A stretch of DNA of 64,000 nt from Tetrahymena elliotti 4EA. Taxonomy: Eukaryota > Ciliophora > Oligohymenophorea > Hymenostomatida > Tetrahymenidae. Below the pieces are notes generated by a model. That model saw only the letters and a program-made list of their open reading frames with translations, was not told the DNA's origin and ran no database searches. The stretch spans positions 1,253,557 through 1,317,556 of the forward strand of contig JH720305.1 of assembly GCA_000231825.2 (NCBI GenBank), given 5' to 3'. This document shows, in pieces, positions 61,456 through 64,000 of the stretch. Position numbers and translations under genes: made by a program. Position 1 is the stretch's first letter. Each line of letters starts with the position of its first letter.

Positions 61456-63180
61456 ATGAAGGCGTTTAAGAATTAGTTTTAGAGTTATAATTTGAATAAT
61501 TTCTCTTATCATAATACTAGTATTTGGAAAAAACTTTATCTAATCTAGATAAATTAAATAAATTAGCTTCTTACGTTGGAAACAATTAGTTTTTTTATAA
61601 AAAACAATCAGATATGATTGTCAATCTAAACTGTCTGACGTTGAAGAATTATGCTTAACTATTAGATATTTCAATTAATTTTAATTTGGGGAAACCTTTA
61701 TTTCATTCTTTTAAAATCTAACCAAACTAAAAATTTTATAATTGCAAATAAGAAACTAAAATCCTATAAATCTAAATATTCCAGCTCTTAGTAAAGCACT
61801 TTCTTATTTATCAGGCTTAGTTAAATTAAATTTATAATTATCATATGATATTATATTTGAAGATGGAGATGCTTAGTCTTTGGCATAAAGTTTCTAATAT
61901 CTTACTTAACTAAAGAATTTGAGCTTGACTATAGGTGATTTTAATTTTTAAAATGATGTTGCTGAATCATTTATGACTGTATTTCAATATTTGAGTTGTT
62001 TAACAAAATTGAAGATTAATATAAATTCTTATAATAAATTTGAAAAAGGATTAAAAAATTGGCTGAATATTTTGAAAATATGAGTAGTCTTGAGAAATTA
62101 TCAGTCAAAATAGGAGTTGAGAACTAAATTGAAGATAGTTTTAAAATTTTCTCTGGAAAATTATCAAAGTTGAAAAAATTAAAATAATTTACTTTCTCTT
62201 TGGATACTTAAGATGTTGAATGTAATGAATAATAAAAAGTTAGTTCGAAATTTACCAATTTTTTGTAAGGGCTTTTAAATCATAGCTAGCTCTAAAAATT
62301 ACGTGTAGCTATTGAAAAACAAAATTCTTTTGGATCTAATGGCTTAAATTATTTAGGTTAAGTTTTAAATACTTTAGTAAATCTAAAGATTCTAGATATT
62401 TACATTGGTTAAGATAATTAAATTGATTAAGGAGATCCTTCAATTTTTTGTAAAAGTTTATCAAATCTAGCTAGTTTAAAAGAATTGAAATTTAATATTG
62501 AAGGGCCTTATATTTTAAGTTCAGCAACAAGACAAATAGGGTTTTCTTTGGCATAACTTAAATCTTTACAAAATCTAGATTTTAATATATCATATTGTAA
62601 TGAAATTAATTGGTCAGGAGCTAAAATGATTGTTTATGGGTTTAACATTTGGAAAATTTAGGTTTTTTGAATTTGCTAATAGGAGAGCTAATTGGAAAAC
62701 GAAGAATGAAATTTTTAGGCTAAGCAATAAATAAACTACATAATTTGAAAACCTTAAAGATATTTAGGAGAATATAATTTAATTTGTAAAGAAGGTATGG
62801 AATTTTTTGGTGAAGGATTTGCAAATTTAAAATAACTTAACATCCTTATTATAACAATATCAAAAAAAAATTCTATTGAAACTGAAAATTCTATTGGACT
62901 TGAGAAACGAATTTCTTATCTATCATCATTGTAGTAAATTTAGCTAGATTTTCCTGTTTCTTTTTCTTAAGATATTCTTTTGAGTGAAAATCTTGGAAAG
63001 TTGAGTAATTTGAAAAACATGAACCTTAATTTAAGAAGTTAATATGATAAAAAGATATTCAAAATAGTTGCTCGAAATTTATCATACTGCAAATATTTAT
63101 AAATTATTTAATTTAAAAATCTTCAAACATAAGGTGAAATTTAGTTAAAAAGAAAGTGTCTTAGATTAGTTAAAATATGA
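61456..63180 (+). pseudogene. Decayed leucine-rich-repeat gene
   Basis: Leucine-rich repeats of the ciliate type (about 25-30 residues, L..L..L.L.I) are visible in all three plus frames in succession. The ATG frame at 61456 ends at TGA 61615-61617. The LRR frame covers 61750-62050 (SYLSGLVKLNLQLS, YLTQLKNLSLTIGDF), then shifts around 62050-62062 to another frame (YFENMSSLEKLSVKIG through LKSLQNLDFNISYCNEI to about 62640). Further frame changes follow near 62640 and 62765 before the end at TGA 63178-63180. Restoring continuity needs at least four single-base changes. The repeats are ribonuclease-inhibitor-like in look, and no kinase or other domain remains. Undetected introns cannot explain shifts within repeats. 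It is presumably a dead member of a large LRR family. Confidence 0.7.
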
Positions 63181-64000
63181 AATGAAATTCATTTTTAAAA
63201 GTAATTTTTTCATAAAGTTTTTTTAGAAATAGATTAAATTTTAGAATTTTAAACAGCTTGGATTCAAGTATTTTATAAGGAAAAGTCTTAAAATAAATAA
63301 TTTGAAAAATAAAAGAAATAAATAAAACTAAAAAGGTTGGTCAAAACAAAACAATTTCAGATGTGACTATTAAAAGTATGCTATAAAAATAATTCTAACT
63401 TGAAGTTATTAGCTTGTGATTTTTTATATTTTATTTGTGTTACTCATGAATAGTTACTTTGAATTCAAAATATTAAAAAAGTAATTTATTATCAATTTAA
63501 TCTTGAGATTTGTAGCTTTTTAACAAAAAATAAAATTTGGAAATGTTCTATGATTATTTTCAATTTGTTTTGTATTTTGTTTGAATCAATTTAAAACAAG
63601 TTTTTCACTTTTAGTTATTTCGATTTTCTTAACTGTTTAAAAAAACAAATAAGAGATATTTAAATAAAACAAACAATTTATAGAAAATAAAATTTATTAG
63701 ATTTAAATTGATTTGCAAATAAAAAATATTTGTTTATCTAAAAGGATTCAATCATAAAAATAAATAAAGAATGAAGAAATAGTTCTTGAAAATCTATCTG
63801 ATGCAATAAGAAAAATTATTTTAAAATTCAATTTTTTTAGTACAAATTTTAATTTTGATAAAATTTAAATAGAATTAATTTTAAATAATCTTTGAAAAAT
63901 TATTAATTAAAAAATGAAAGAATGAAAGAACTAGGGTGTGATTAGTCGGATATAAATAAATTTTGTTTTATAAGTGGTAGGTAGATTGTATGCTATTTAA
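63181..64000. other. AT-rich sequence at the right end
   Basis: No gene or repeat is recognised up to the window edge, and no telomere repeat is present. Confidence 0.5.

Noticed and set aside
1..64000. tRNA, rRNA, snRNA, CRISPR or transposase genes
   Set aside because: I looked for conserved A/B-box and rRNA core strings, spaced repeats and transposase motifs in the readable parts by eye and found none; a covariance search would be needed to exclude tRNAs fully.

Overview
The window looks like macronuclear DNA of an oligohymenophorean ciliate, most like Tetrahymena. It is strongly AT-rich, TAA and TAG are read as glutamine throughout, TGA is the only stop, and introns are short, AT-rich and GT...AG. 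The recoding can be tested at conserved sites. In the DPH1 gene the Gln of LGRQGSP (39149-39151), of VQISCPR (39403-39405) and of MGTVQF (38743-38745) are encoded by TAA, TAA and TAG. Reading with the standard code shatters almost every gene. I find 17 apparently intact protein genes and two decayed ones. I see no rRNA, tRNA, transposase, CRISPR array or telomere repeat.

Left third (1-20.2 kb): a Gln/Asn-rich 1099-aa protein (+); a Y-family DNA polymerase-like protein resembling bacterial ImuB (-); an acyl-CoA-binding/ankyrin protein like ACBD6 (-); an 820-aa charged coiled-coil protein with one intron (+); a two-finger C2H2/AT-hook-like protein (+); and an opine (octopine/nopaline) dehydrogenase-family enzyme (-).

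Middle (20.2-45 kb): a small secreted Cys-rich protein (+), an ankyrin protein (-), a 5-kb gene-poor stretch, a UBE2H-type ubiquitin-conjugating enzyme (+), an FHA-domain protein (+), a frameshifted gene with glycine-rich membrane segments (+), the nine-exon diphthamide enzyme DPH1 (+), the complex I subunit NDUFA8 with four Cx9C motifs (+), and a COG2-like Golgi tethering subunit (+).

Right third (45-64 kb): a DnaJ protein with a very long Gln/Asn-rich tail (-), a seven-exon coiled-coil protein (-), two tandem paralogues of a ciliate membrane-protein family that begins with a 'DIFG' motif (+), and a decayed leucine-rich-repeat gene (+). Genes are monocistronic, on both strands, separated by 0.5-5 kb of very AT-rich DNA, with no operon logic. 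The contents are mostly housekeeping plus lineage-specific families. The most unusual item is the ImuB-like protein at 4661-6388. Functional calls come from reading motifs by eye; no database search was possible.
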